A stretch of 64,000 nt of DNA from JAOPZW01 sp963807305 (GTDB taxonomy: Bacteria; Actinomycetota; Thermoleophilia; Solirubrobacterales; Solirubrobacteraceae): contig CAWEBN010000005.1 in assembly GCA_963807305.1 (NCBI GenBank), forward strand, positions 1 to 64,000. The letters run 5' to 3'. The position numbers and the translations under genes were made by a program. Each line of letters begins with the position of its first letter. The first letter of the stretch is position 1. The notes under the pieces were generated by a model. That model did not search any database and had not been told where the DNA came from. It saw only the letters and a program-made list of their open reading frames with translations. Of the stretch, positions 1-7,594 are shown one piece after another.

Positions 1-653
1 TCGGGGATGCGCCCGCCGCCGCGCACCAGGACGGGCACGCGGGCCGTGCGCACGACGCGGGCGAAGTCGGCCCGGTCGGGCAGCGGGTCGCACTTGATGA
101 GGTCGGCGCCCAACTCCGTCGCCTGACGCACGAGGCCGCGCAGGCGCTCGGCGTCGCGGTGGACGTCGTAGCCCGCGGCGTTGGGCGCCATCGGCACCGG
201 CTCGATCATCATCGGCATGCTCGCGCGGTCGCACTCGCCGCGCAGGCGGACGATGTTCTGCACGCAGCTCTCACGCAGTGACGGCTGGCCCGGCGAGTCC
301 TGCAGGTTGGCGATCACGCAGGCCGCGTCGAAGCGCACGGCGATGCCGACGGGGTCGTCGTACATCCACGACGCGGGGCGCTCGGGGACCTCGCGCCCGA
401 AGACGTTGCCGGTGTCGACGCGCAGGACGAGGGCCGGCTTGGCGCGGCCGACCTTGCGCTGCAGCAGGTCCGCCTGGCCGGGAGTGAGCAGGAGCGCCTC
501 GGGGCCGGCGGCCACAAGCGTGTCGACCACCGCCTCCATGTCCTCGATGCCCTCGAGGAGGTCCGGCTCGCCGGGCATGCCGTGGTCGACGGCGATGGCC
601 AGGCAGCGGCCCGACTCGGGATGGAAGAGGCGATTCTGGCGGTAGGCGTTCAC
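1..653 (-). CDS. DhnA/DeoC-LacD-type class I aldolase, 3' part cut by window edge
   Basis: About 217 codons are visible; the C-terminus lies beyond base 1. The start is GTG at 653..651, overlapping the TGA of the upstream zinc-ribbon gene as GTGA, so the two are translationally coupled. The N-terminus reads VNAYRQNRLFHPESGR and is followed by AIAVDHGMPGEP, the strand and DHG motif typical of DhnA-type class I fructose-bisphosphate/LsrF-like aldolases. A later MMIEPVPM strand and DLIKCDPLP (the Schiff-base lysine strand of this family) support a TIM-barrel aldolase that would cleave or form a sugar-phosphate C-C bond in the cytoplasm. The exact substrate cannot be read from the fragment; deoxyribose-phosphate, tagatose or autoinducer-phosphate substrates remain possible. 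Confidence 0.75.
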   Translation of the reverse strand, partial: MNAYRQNRLFHPESGRCLAIAVDHGMPGEPDLLEGIEDMEAVVDTLVAAGPEALLLTPGQADLLQRKVGRAKPALVLRVDTGNVFGREVPERPASWMYDDPVGIAVRFDAACVIANLQDSPGQPSLRESCVQNIVRLRGECDRASMPMMIEPVPMAPNAAGYDVHRDAERLRGLVRQATELGADLIKCDPLPDRADFARVVRTARVPVLVRGGGRIP

Positions 654-805
654 TGACCCAGCATACGAAGCAGCCGCCGCACGGGGGAGGGCCGCGGCTG
701 CCAGCGCCTGGGGTCGAGCTCCGTGCCACAGAGTGCGCAGCCCGCGGCGTACGGCGTGACGCGCTCGCCGCAGCTGGGGCATCGGGTGGGATCGCGGAAC
801 AGCAC
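650..805 (-). CDS. small zinc-ribbon protein
   Basis: A 51-residue protein if translation starts at the in-frame GTG at 805 (start residues MLFRDPTRCPSC); an upstream GTG at 838 would add 11 residues but these look like non-coding sequence. Two CxxC knuckles (CPSC and CALC, 12 residues apart) form a zinc ribbon, followed by a basic tail. The stop overlaps the start of the downstream aldolase gene, so the pair is an operon. Function is unknown; zinc ribbons of this size usually bind nucleic acid or act as small protein adaptors. Confidence 0.6.
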   Translation of the reverse strand: MLFRDPTRCPSCGERVTPYAAGCALCGTELDPRRWQPRPSPVRRLLRMLGQ

Positions 806-862
806 GGCACCAGGGTACGAGCCGCTGCTCAACGGCACGTGAAGCGCGCCTTGGCGCCGGCT

Positions 863-1249
863 TCAGCTGCGCCGCGCGAGCACGACCACCGCCAGGATGA
901 AGGTGGCGCCGAAGATCGCGCAGCACCACGTCAGCACCTCGTTGGGGTCGCCCTGGGCGACGGTCACGAGCCACCAGATCGGCAGCACGAACGACATCAC
1001 CGTGCCCGAGAAGGCGACCGCGCGGGTGTAGAGCAGCTTGGCGCGCTCGTCGCCGATGCCGCTCATGACGTCGAGCGTGTCGCTGCGCCGGCGGCCGAAG
1101 TAGACGAGCAGCAGGAAGGCGAGCACGAGCGCGCCGGTCACGAGCCCGTAGCCGGCGTCGCCGCCCGCGGCGAAGGCGGCAACGACCGCGGCCACGAGGA
1201 CGAGGCCGAGGCCGAGCTGGCCGGTGGCGGACATCCAGAAGGCCTTCAT
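863..1249 (-). CDS. four-helix membrane protein paired with HTH regulator
   Basis: The protein has 128 residues with about four hydrophobic segments (near residues 8-27, 30-49, 70-92 and 101-122) separated by short charged loops such as GRRRSDTLDV. It is an integral cytoplasmic-membrane protein without recognisable catalytic residues. Its ATG overlaps the TGA of the XRE regulator (ATGA), a pairing of small regulator plus DUF2178-like membrane protein that is widespread in Gram-positive bacteria. The family assignment is by gene order and topology, not by a diagnostic motif. The longer upstream reading frame is not needed, because the ATG at 1249 is where the hydrophobic protein begins. Confidence 0.7.
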   Translation of the reverse strand: MKAFWMSATGQLGLGLVLVAAVVAAFAAGGDAGYGLVTGALVLAFLLLVYFGRRRSDTLDVMSGIGDERAKLLYTRAVAFSGTVMSFVLPIWWLVTVAQGDPNEVLTWCCAIFGATFILAVVVLARRS

Positions 1250-1455
1250 GTTGAGAGCTCCTCGGTGTCGGGATGGAAGATCTGCTCGACCGTCGTCTCG
1301 AAGAAGCGAGCGAGGCCGAAGGCCAGCGGCAGCGACGGCAGGTAGCGCCCGGTCTCGATCGCGTTGATCGTCTGGCGTGAGACCCCGAGCGCGTCCGCGA
1401 GCGCTCCCTGCGAGAGGTCGCGGGCGCTGCGGAGGAGGCGGACGTCGTTGCGCAC
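1246..1455 (-). CDS. XRE-family HTH transcriptional regulator (YgzD/YozG-like)
   Basis: A 69-residue protein consisting almost only of an HTH_3 domain: RSARDLSQGALADALGVSR is followed by QTINAIETGRYLPSLPLA, the recognition helix, and then the FGLARFFETTVEQIFHP tail typical of the small YgzD/YozG group. The start is GTG at 1455; no upstream codon fits the short leader. The gene is divergent from surE across a 58-bp gap holding an inverted repeat (1488-1507) and a matching half site (1455-1462), so it probably represses its own transcription and perhaps surE. It is coupled to the membrane protein downstream. Confidence 0.85.
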   Translation of the reverse strand: MRNDVRLLRSARDLSQGALADALGVSRQTINAIETGRYLPSLPLAFGLARFFETTVEQIFHPDTEELST

Positions 1456-1507
1456 TGTCAAGCAAGCTTTACACAGGGCTCGAGGTGCTGTCAAGCGACC
1501 TTGACAG
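1455..1507. promoter_or_regulatory. inverted-repeat operator between HTH gene and surE
   Basis: A perfect 8+8 inverted repeat, CTGTCAAG and CTTGACAG separated by CGAC, lies at 1488-1507. The same 8-mer CTGTCAAG recurs at 1455-1462, exactly 33 bp upstream, or three helical turns. On the minus strand the right-hand arm supplies a TTGACA -35 hexamer, with a weak TAAAGC 17 bp further on and the HTH start codon about 10 bp after that, so the HTH mRNA would be nearly leaderless. This is the layout of an autorepressed operator. The binding protein is inferred to be the adjacent regulator. Confidence 0.55.
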
Positions 1508-1513
1508 GATAGG

Positions 1514-2341
1514 ATGACCGAGATGCGGGTCCTGCTCACCAACGACGACGGCATCGAGGCCGAGGGCCTGCAGACCTTGCGCCGGGCGCTCGTGCAGCTG
1601 CCGGGAGTGGAGCTGGCGGTCATCGCCCCTGACGGCAACCGCTCCGCGTTCGCACGGATGATCACGACGCGCCGCCCGCTGTGGGTGCAGGAGGTCCCGT
1701 TCGAGGACGGCACGAGCGGCTTTGCCACCGACGGCACGCCGGTCGACTGCGTGCGCCTGGCCATGCTCGGCCTCGTCGAGGGCTTCGACGCCGACATCGT
1801 GGTCTCGGGCATCAACCACGGCTCCAACCTGGGCGACGACATCACCTACTCGGGCACGGTCGCCGCCGCGCTGGAGGCGCTCATACTCGGGATCCCGGGC
1901 ATCGCCGTCTCGCAGCAGTCCAACGCGCGCGAGATGGACTTCCGCCTGGGCAGCCGCTTCGAGTTCGCCCACGCGGCCGAGTTCGTGGCGCGCGTGGTGG
2001 CCCAGCTCGACGAGGTGCCGCTGCCGGTGGGAACCCTGCTGAACATCAACGTCCCGGCCGGCGAGCCCGCCGGCGTCCAGGTCACGCGCCTGGGCAAGCG
2101 GATCTACCGCGACGAGCTCAAGCTCGACGCCGAGGACGAGGACGGCGGCCGGCGCTACTGGATCTATGGCGCCGACCCGGGCTTCCACGACGAGCCGGGA
2201 ACGGACCTCGCCGCCGTGCACGCGGGGCACATCGCGGTCACGCCCGTGCACTTCGACCTCACCGACGTGTCGGGTCTCGACGCGCTGACCAAGTTCGACC
2301 TGGCGCGGCTGCTCGCCCCGGCCGCCCGCGAGGTGCAGTGA
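1514..2341 (+). CDS. surE: 5'/3'-nucleotidase SurE
   Basis: A 275-residue SurE acid phosphatase that removes phosphate from nucleoside 5'- or 3'-monophosphates in the cytoplasm. The metal-binding N-terminus VLLTNDDG, the loop PDGNRSAF, and the family signature SGINHGSNLGDD followed by YSGTVAAALEA are all present. Two starts are possible: ATG at 1514 and ATG at 1523. The second gives the usual MRVLLTNDDG N-terminus, while a GACAGGA element favours the first. The stop overlaps the GTG of ligA (GTGA), so surE and ligA are co-translated. Confidence 0.95.
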   Translation: MTEMRVLLTNDDGIEAEGLQTLRRALVQLPGVELAVIAPDGNRSAFARMITTRRPLWVQEVPFEDGTSGFATDGTPVDCVRLAMLGLVEGFDADIVVSGINHGSNLGDDITYSGTVAAALEALILGIPGIAVSQQSNAREMDFRLGSRFEFAHAAEFVARVVAQLDEVPLPVGTLLNINVPAGEPAGVQVTRLGKRIYRDELKLDAEDEDGGRRYWIYGADPGFHDEPGTDLAAVHAGHIAVTPVHFDLTDVSGLDALTKFDLARLLAPAAREVQ

Positions 2342-4377
2342 GCAAGGCCTCCAAGCAGACCGTCGAGCGCGCCGCGCAGCTGCGCGAGGAGCTCACCGAG
2401 CACGGCCGGCGCTACTACGTGCTCGACGACCCCGCCATCACCGACGACCAGTACGACCTGCTGCTCGACGAGCTGCGCGCCATCGAGGGCGAGCACCCCG
2501 AGCTGCTGACCCCCGACTCCCCGACGCAGCGGATCGGCGGCGAGCCGGTCTCGGCGCTGACGAAGGTCACCCATCGCCAGCCGATGCTCTCGCTGGCCAA
2601 CGCGCGCAGCGAGGAGGAGCTGCGCGCCTGGATCGAGCGCATGCGCAACCACCTCGCGCGCGAGGGCATCGAGGACCCGGAGTTCCAGTACGTCGCCGAG
2701 CCCAAGATCGACGGGCTCGCGATCTCGCTCGTCTACCGCGACGGCGTGCTGGAGACCGGGGCGACGCGCGGCAACGGTGAGGTCGGCGAGGACGTCACCC
2801 ACAATCTGCGCACGATCCCGACGATCCCGCTGCGTATCGAAGGCGACGACGTGCCGGCCCTCATCGAGGTCCGCGGCGAGGTCTACATGTCGCTGGCCGA
2901 CTTCGCCGCGCTCAACGAGCGCCGCGCCGAGCAGGGCCTGTCGACCTTCATGAACCCGCGCAACTCGGCCGCCGGGACGATCCGCCAGCTCGACCCCAAG
3001 CTCACCCGCGACCGACCTCTCTCGATGTGGTCCTACGGCGTCGGCGTGACCGAGGGGATCAGCTTCGCGAGCCATTGGGACGCGCTTCAGTGGCTGAAGG
3101 AGCACGGCTTCCGCGTCAACGACGACGTGGCACGGCTGACGACGGAGGACGAGGTCGTCGCTCGCTGCCTGTCCTGGGAGCAGCGCCGCGGCCAGCTCGA
3201 CTTCGAGATCGACGGCGTCGTGGTCAAGGTCGACGACGTCGAGCTACAGCGCCGTCTCGGCGTCGTGGGGCGCGATCCGCGCTGGGCGATCGCGTGGAAG
3301 TTCCCGCCCACGACGGCGATCACGCGGTTGAAGGGCGTGCAGTGGAACGTCGGCAAGTTCGGCGACATGCACCCGTTCGCCGAGCTCGAGCCCGTCCACG
3401 TCGGCGGCGTCACCGTCAAGCTGGCGACGCTGCACAACGAGGAGGACATCGTCCGCAAGGACCTGCGCCCGGGCGAGGACGTCATCGTGCTGCGGGCGGG
3501 CGACGTCATCCCGCAGGTGCTCTCGCCCGCGCCGCACGTCGTCGAGAACAAGAAGCGCCCGCCGATCCCGCGGCCGCCCGCGCGCTGCCCGTTCTGCGAC
3601 ACCGAGACGGTGAAGGTCGAGGGCGAGGTCTTCACCAAGTGCCCCAACCGCGACTGCCCCGAGCGCCGCTGGCAGCTGCTCAAGCACTACGTCTCGCGGG
3701 GAGCGATGGACATCGACGGGCTGGGGGAGAAGCAGGTCGCACAGCTCCAGCAGGCGGCCCTGGTCAAGACCCCGGGGGACTACTACCGCCTCGTCGTCGA
3801 CCAGCTCACCGAGCTCGAGGGCTGGGGGCAGATCAGCGCCGAGCGCACGGTGGCCAACATCGCCGCCTCCAAGGACCGCGGCTTCGGGCGCGTGCTCTTC
3901 GCGATCGGCCTCGAGGAGGTCGGCTACGTCACCGGGCGCAACCTCGCCCAGCAGTTCCGCACCATCGACGCGCTGCTCGCGGCCACGCCCGAGCAGATCG
4001 AGGCCACGCAGGGCGTCGGGCCCAAGATGGCCGAGAAGATCGCCGAGCAGCTCGCCGACGAGAAGATGCGCGACCTCGTCGGCGATCTTCGCGCGCAGGG
4101 CGTCGTGATGGAGCTCGAGGGGCCGCCGCCCGGCGAGGGGCCGCTGGCGGGCAAGACGTTCGTCCTCACCGGCACCCTGCCCGACCTCACGCGCGAGCAG
4201 GCCAGCGAGCGCATCGTCGCCGCCGGCGGCCGGGTGACCTCGAGCGTGTCCAAGAAGACCGACTACGTCGTGGCCGGCGAGAACGCCGGCTCCAAGCTGA
4301 CCAAGGCCGAGTCGCTGGGCCTGGCCGTGCTCGACGAGCCAGGGCTGCTCGGACTGCTCGATGGCGCGACCGAGTGA
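2338..4377 (+). CDS. ligA: NAD-dependent DNA ligase LigA
   Basis: A 679-residue ligase of normal length that seals nicks in duplex DNA using NAD+ in replication and repair. Domains in order: N-terminal Ia region with YYVLDDP and SPTQRIGG, adenylation domain with catalytic lysine in EPKIDGLAIS (K123), OB fold, a four-cysteine zinc finger (CPFC, then CPNRDCPERR, near residues 415-440), helix-hairpin-helix repeats, and a C-terminal BRCT domain from about residue 600 (FVLTGTLPDLTREQA, TDYVVAGENAGSKLTKA). The GTG start at 2338 overlaps the surE stop. The last 17 bases overlap the next gene. Confidence 0.97.
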   Translation: MSKASKQTVERAAQLREELTEHGRRYYVLDDPAITDDQYDLLLDELRAIEGEHPELLTPDSPTQRIGGEPVSALTKVTHRQPMLSLANARSEEELRAWIERMRNHLAREGIEDPEFQYVAEPKIDGLAISLVYRDGVLETGATRGNGEVGEDVTHNLRTIPTIPLRIEGDDVPALIEVRGEVYMSLADFAALNERRAEQGLSTFMNPRNSAAGTIRQLDPKLTRDRPLSMWSYGVGVTEGISFASHWDALQWLKEHGFRVNDDVARLTTEDEVVARCLSWEQRRGQLDFEIDGVVVKVDDVELQRRLGVVGRDPRWAIAWKFPPTTAITRLKGVQWNVGKFGDMHPFAELEPVHVGGVTVKLATLHNEEDIVRKDLRPGEDVIVLRAGDVIPQVLSPAPHVVENKKRPPIPRPPARCPFCDTETVKVEGEVFTKCPNRDCPERRWQLLKHYVSRGAMDIDGLGEKQVAQLQQAALVKTPGDYYRLVVDQLTELEGWGQISAERTVANIAASKDRGFGRVLFAIGLEEVGYVTGRNLAQQFRTIDALLAATPEQIEATQGVGPKMAEKIAEQLADEKMRDLVGDLRAQGVVMELEGPPPGEGPLAGKTFVLTGTLPDLTREQASERIVAAGGRVTSSVSKKTDYVVAGENAGSKLTKAESLGLAVLDEPGLLGLLDGATE

Positions 4378-4723
4378 CCCGCGCGCCGTCGGGCGCGACC
4401 CCGATCCGCGCTTCACGCTGGCCAACGAGCGCACCTACCTGGCCTGGAACCGCACCGCCCTGGCGCTGATCGGCGGCGGGCTCGCGGCCGGCCAGCTGCT
4501 CGACTTCCAGTCGCGCACCGCGCGGCTCATCGTCGCGCTGCCGCCGATCGCGCTGGGGCTCATCCTCGCGCTGCTGAGCTACCGGCGCTGGCAGGCCAAC
4601 GAGCGCGCGCTGCGCCTCGACGAGCCGCTGCCGGGCGGGGGCCCTCCGTTCCTGCTCGCCGCGGGTGTGGCCGTCGTGGGCATCGTCATCGTCGTGGTGC
4701 TCGTCGTCGATGCTGCCTCCTGA
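4361..4723 (+). CDS. DUF202 (YidH-type) membrane protein, copy 1
   Basis: A 120-residue protein with the YidH/DUF202 signature FTLANERTYLAWNRTALALI, followed by three hydrophobic segments (about residues 26-43, 51-70, 93-117). It is an inner-membrane protein of unknown function. The start lies inside the end of ligA and its end overlaps the second DUF202 gene, so the four genes surE-ligA-DUF202-DUF202 form one overlapping run. Confidence 0.85.
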   Translation: MARPSDPRAVGRDPDPRFTLANERTYLAWNRTALALIGGGLAAGQLLDFQSRTARLIVALPPIALGLILALLSYRRWQANERALRLDEPLPGGGPPFLLAAGVAVVGIVIVVVLVVDAAS

Positions 4724-5018
4724 CGAGCAGCCGCCGGGGGTGGCGCGCGAGCGCACCGGGCTGGCCTGGGAGCGGCAGGCGCTCGCCTTCTGGACGCTGG
4801 CGGCCATCACGCTCGGGATCGCCGCGCACCGCGACGCGCCCGGGCTCCTCGTCGCCAGCGCGGCCCTGGTCGGCGTCGGCGTCGCGGTCTGGTTCACCGG
4901 TCGCCGTGCGTACACGAAGGACGAGGTCCAGCCGCAGCCTGGCGCCCTGGCGCTCATCGCCCTCGCCACCGCGTCGGCAGCGCTCGTCGCGGCCGTGGTC
5001 GTGGTCGTGCGCCTCTGA
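4710..5018 (+). CDS. DUF202 membrane protein, copy 2
   Basis: A 102-residue protein starting at ATG 4710, inside the end of copy 1. VARERTGLAWERQALAFWTL is the shortened DUF202 signature; two further hydrophobic stretches follow (about residues 47-62 and 80-100). The two copies are tandem paralogs and probably act as a hetero-oligomeric membrane pair. No function is established for the family. Confidence 0.8.
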   Translation: MLPPDEQPPGVARERTGLAWERQALAFWTLAAITLGIAAHRDAPGLLVASAALVGVGVAVWFTGRRAYTKDEVQPQPGALALIALATASAALVAAVVVVVRL

Positions 5019-5117
5019 CCGGCGGGCTCGCCCCCCAGCGCCGAGTGCAGGCAGCCGCACCCCGGGAGGCCTGTTGCCTCGCGGCCCGGGGCGGCGATGC
5101 GCTGCCAGGCTGCAGCC

Positions 5118-5858
5118 ATGCCCGAGACAACGCCAATGACCCCGCCGCGCCGCCCTCATCGTGCCGCGCGCACCACCACGGTGGTGGTCGGCGCTCTCGT
5201 CGGCCTCCTCGCCTTCGGCCTGCTCGCCGTCGGCGGCGTCCTGCTGTGGGCCGACAGCAAGAAGGACGAGCAGGGCTACATTCACACCGACACCCAGCGC
5301 TTCGCCACGCGAACGGCCGCCATCGCCACCGACAACCTCGACCTCGACAGCAGCGGCCCGGGCTGGCTGACGAGCCACGACCGCTACGGCCATATGCGCC
5401 TCGAGGTCTCCTCGCGCAACGGCAAGCCCGTCTTCGTCGGCATCGCCCGCACCAAGAACGCCTCCGCTTACCTGCGCGGCACGGCGCACGCCACGGTGAC
5501 CGACTTCCACTCCGATCCGTTCCGCGCCGTCTATCGCGCCGAGCCCGGCGCGGCCCGTCCCGCGCCCGCGGCGCCCGCCTCCAAGCCCATCTGGGCCGCC
5601 TCGGCCCACGGCACCGGCACGCAGACGGTGACCTGGGACGTCAAGCACGGCGACTGGTCGGTCGTGGTCATGAACGCCGACGGCTCGCGCGGCGTCGACA
5701 CCGGCGTCAGCGCCGGTGCCGACTTCCCGATCCTCTCGGCCCTGGCCTGGGGCACGGTGGGCGGCGGCCTCGTGCTGCTCGGCGTCGCCTCGCTGCTCAT
5801 CGTCGCCGGCACCACCGCGCGGCGCCGCGCGCCCGCCCCCGCGCTCGCCCCCGCCTGA
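5118..5858 (+). CDS. membrane-anchored protein with large extracytoplasmic domain
   Basis: A 246-residue protein from ATG 5118 (MPETTPMTPPRR). A basic N-terminus is followed by a membrane segment (VVVGALVGLLAFGLLAVGGV), a roughly 150-residue soluble domain with HTDTQRFATRTAAI near its start and HGTGTQTVTWDVKHGDWSVV near its end, and a second membrane segment near the C-terminus (LAWGTVGGGLVLLGVASLLI). The architecture recurs in actinobacteria as a hypothetical protein. The soluble domain between two membrane anchors probably lies outside the cell. I do not recognise a catalytic motif. Confidence 0.75.
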   Translation: MPETTPMTPPRRPHRAARTTTVVVGALVGLLAFGLLAVGGVLLWADSKKDEQGYIHTDTQRFATRTAAIATDNLDLDSSGPGWLTSHDRYGHMRLEVSSRNGKPVFVGIARTKNASAYLRGTAHATVTDFHSDPFRAVYRAEPGAARPAPAAPASKPIWAASAHGTGTQTVTWDVKHGDWSVVVMNADGSRGVDTGVSAGADFPILSALAWGTVGGGLVLLGVASLLIVAGTTARRRAPAPALAPA

Positions 5859-5870
5859 GACGATGCGGGC

Positions 5871-6341
5871 ATGAAGCCCGCAATCCGTCGTGGCGGCGCG
5901 GACGACGCGCGCGCCGCGGCGGACCTGTACCTGCGAGGACGCGCGGCCGCCCTGCGCGCCGGGTCCATCCCGCCCGGCGTGCACGACGACGACGACGTGC
6001 GCGGCCACTTCGGCTCGCACGTCGTCGAGGACTGCGAGCTGTGGGTCGCCGAGCAGGACGGCGCCCTCGCCGGGATCCTCGTGCTCGACGGCGACTTCGT
6101 CGACCAGCTCTACGTCGAGCCGAGGCTGACCGCGCGGGGGATCGGCAGCGCGCTGCTGGCCGTGGCCAAGCGCGAGCGCCCGCAGGGCCTTCAGCTATGG
6201 GCCTTCCAGTCGAACACGGGCGCGCGGCGCTTCTACGAGCGCCACGGCTTCGTCGAGGTGCGCCGGACCGACGGACGTGACAACGAGGAGGGCGCGCCGG
6301 ACGTCCTCTACGCCTACCGGACGGTCGCGGCTCCGTCGTAG
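5871..6341 (+). CDS. GNAT-family N-acetyltransferase
   Basis: A 156-residue single-domain GNAT. The acetyl-CoA-binding region is clear: the beta strand DFVDQLYVEPRLTARGIGSA carries the Q/RxxGxG/A pyrophosphate loop (ARGIGSA), and the C-terminal NTGARRFYERHGFVEVRRTD is the motif B region. It would transfer acetyl from acetyl-CoA to an amine; the acceptor is unknown. The gene ends 28 bases inside the convergent dacB-like gene. Confidence 0.88.
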   Translation: MKPAIRRGGADDARAAADLYLRGRAAALRAGSIPPGVHDDDDVRGHFGSHVVEDCELWVAEQDGALAGILVLDGDFVDQLYVEPRLTARGIGSALLAVAKRERPQGLQLWAFQSNTGARRFYERHGFVEVRRTDGRDNEEGAPDVLYAYRTVAAPS

Positions 6342-7531
6342 CGGGCGATGGCCGCCGCCACGCGATCCTGCACGCCGTGGGCGCGGCTGACGCTCGTGCG
6401 GTTCATGAGCATCGCGAAGGCGATCGTGTCCCCGCCGGCGGAGTCGCACAGGCCCGCCAGCGCGCTGACGCCGATGAGCGTCCCCGTCTTGGCCCGGCAG
6501 CGGTCCTGAGCTGCGGTCCCGCGCATGCGCTTGCGGATCGTCCCCGTGCGCCCGGCCACCGCAAGCGAGCCCTCGAACGCGCCGGCGACCTCCTGGCCGT
6601 GCATCGCCTCGAGCAGATGCACGACCTGGCGCGGGGTGGTGCGATCGGAGCGCGAGAGCCCGGAGCCGTCGACGATCTGCGGCGTCAGGCCGAGGCTCTG
6701 GAGCTGGCTCTTGACCACGCCGACGCCGGCCGCGGTCGTGCCGGCGCTGCCGAACGAGGCGCCGAGGTCCTTGAGCAGCGTCTCGGCCAGGAAGTTGTCC
6801 GAGGGGACGTTGGTCAGCCGGACGAGGTCGCGCATCGGCGGCGAGGGGACGCCGGCCAGGTCCTGGGCGTCGGCCGGCGCGCTGCCGGCGCCGCTGCGGC
6901 CCTCGACGCGGATGCCGTCGGCCCGCAGGGCCTTCGCGAACTGTCCCGCGGCTGCCGCGGCGGGCTTGCCGTCCTTCGAGAAGCCCCGGTTGAGGGTCAG
7001 CGCGCCCAGCACGCCGCCCATGTCGCGATCGTAGGCGCCGCCGGTGTCGAAGGAGCCGCGCAGGCTGTCGAAGCGCGACTCGTCGCCCAGGACCGACCCG
7101 TCCACGCGAACGATCCCCGCCTCGCCGACCGCGCCCGCCAGCCGCTGCAGGTCGTCGCGCCCCAGCGTGGGATCGCCGCCGCCGCGCAGATACAGGTCGC
7201 CGCGCCAGACGCCGTCGGGATCGAGGAAGCCGCGCCCGGCGACCGAGGTCGACAGCGTTGCGTCGGGTCCGAAGCGCATGAGGGCGGAGGCCGTCGTGTA
7301 GAGCTTCTCGACCGAGGCGGGCGCGCGCGGCGCGTCGGGCTTTGACGCGAACAGCGTCTGCCGGCTGTCGAGATCGCGCACGAAGGCGCCCGAGAAGCCG
7401 CCGGCGTGGCTCATCTCGCGCGTCAGCTTGGCCTGCAGCGTCGCGGTGGAGATCGCCGACGCGGCGCCGGCCGGAAGGACGGCGAGCGCGGCGACCAGCG
7501 AGATGACAAGAGCACGTACCCGAAAACTCAT
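6314..7531 (-). CDS. dacB: D-alanyl-D-alanine carboxypeptidase/endopeptidase (PBP4, S13)
   Basis: A 405-residue exported penicillin-binding protein that trims or cleaves peptidoglycan cross-links. A signal peptide covers about residues 1-26. All three S13 active-site motifs are visible: SxxK at S73-K76 (SVEKLYTT), SxN at 244-246 (SDNFLAE), and KTG at 348-350 (AKTGTL). GDLYLRGGGDPTL and VDGSGLSRSDRTTP are also typical of the class. The length fits the family. Its end overlaps the convergent GNAT gene. Confidence 0.93.
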   Translation of the reverse strand: MSFRVRALVISLVAALAVLPAGAASAISTATLQAKLTREMSHAGGFSGAFVRDLDSRQTLFASKPDAPRAPASVEKLYTTASALMRFGPDATLSTSVAGRGFLDPDGVWRGDLYLRGGGDPTLGRDDLQRLAGAVGEAGIVRVDGSVLGDESRFDSLRGSFDTGGAYDRDMGGVLGALTLNRGFSKDGKPAAAAAGQFAKALRADGIRVEGRSGAGSAPADAQDLAGVPSPPMRDLVRLTNVPSDNFLAETLLKDLGASFGSAGTTAAGVGVVKSQLQSLGLTPQIVDGSGLSRSDRTTPRQVVHLLEAMHGQEVAGAFEGSLAVAGRTGTIRKRMRGTAAQDRCRAKTGTLIGVSALAGLCDSAGGDTIAFAMLMNRTSVSRAHGVQDRVAAAIARYDGAATVR

Positions 7532-7594
7532 GCGGCGGGACCGTAGAACACCAGATGTAACGGAGAGTCGCGCCGACGGTACTGTCCGTCACCG

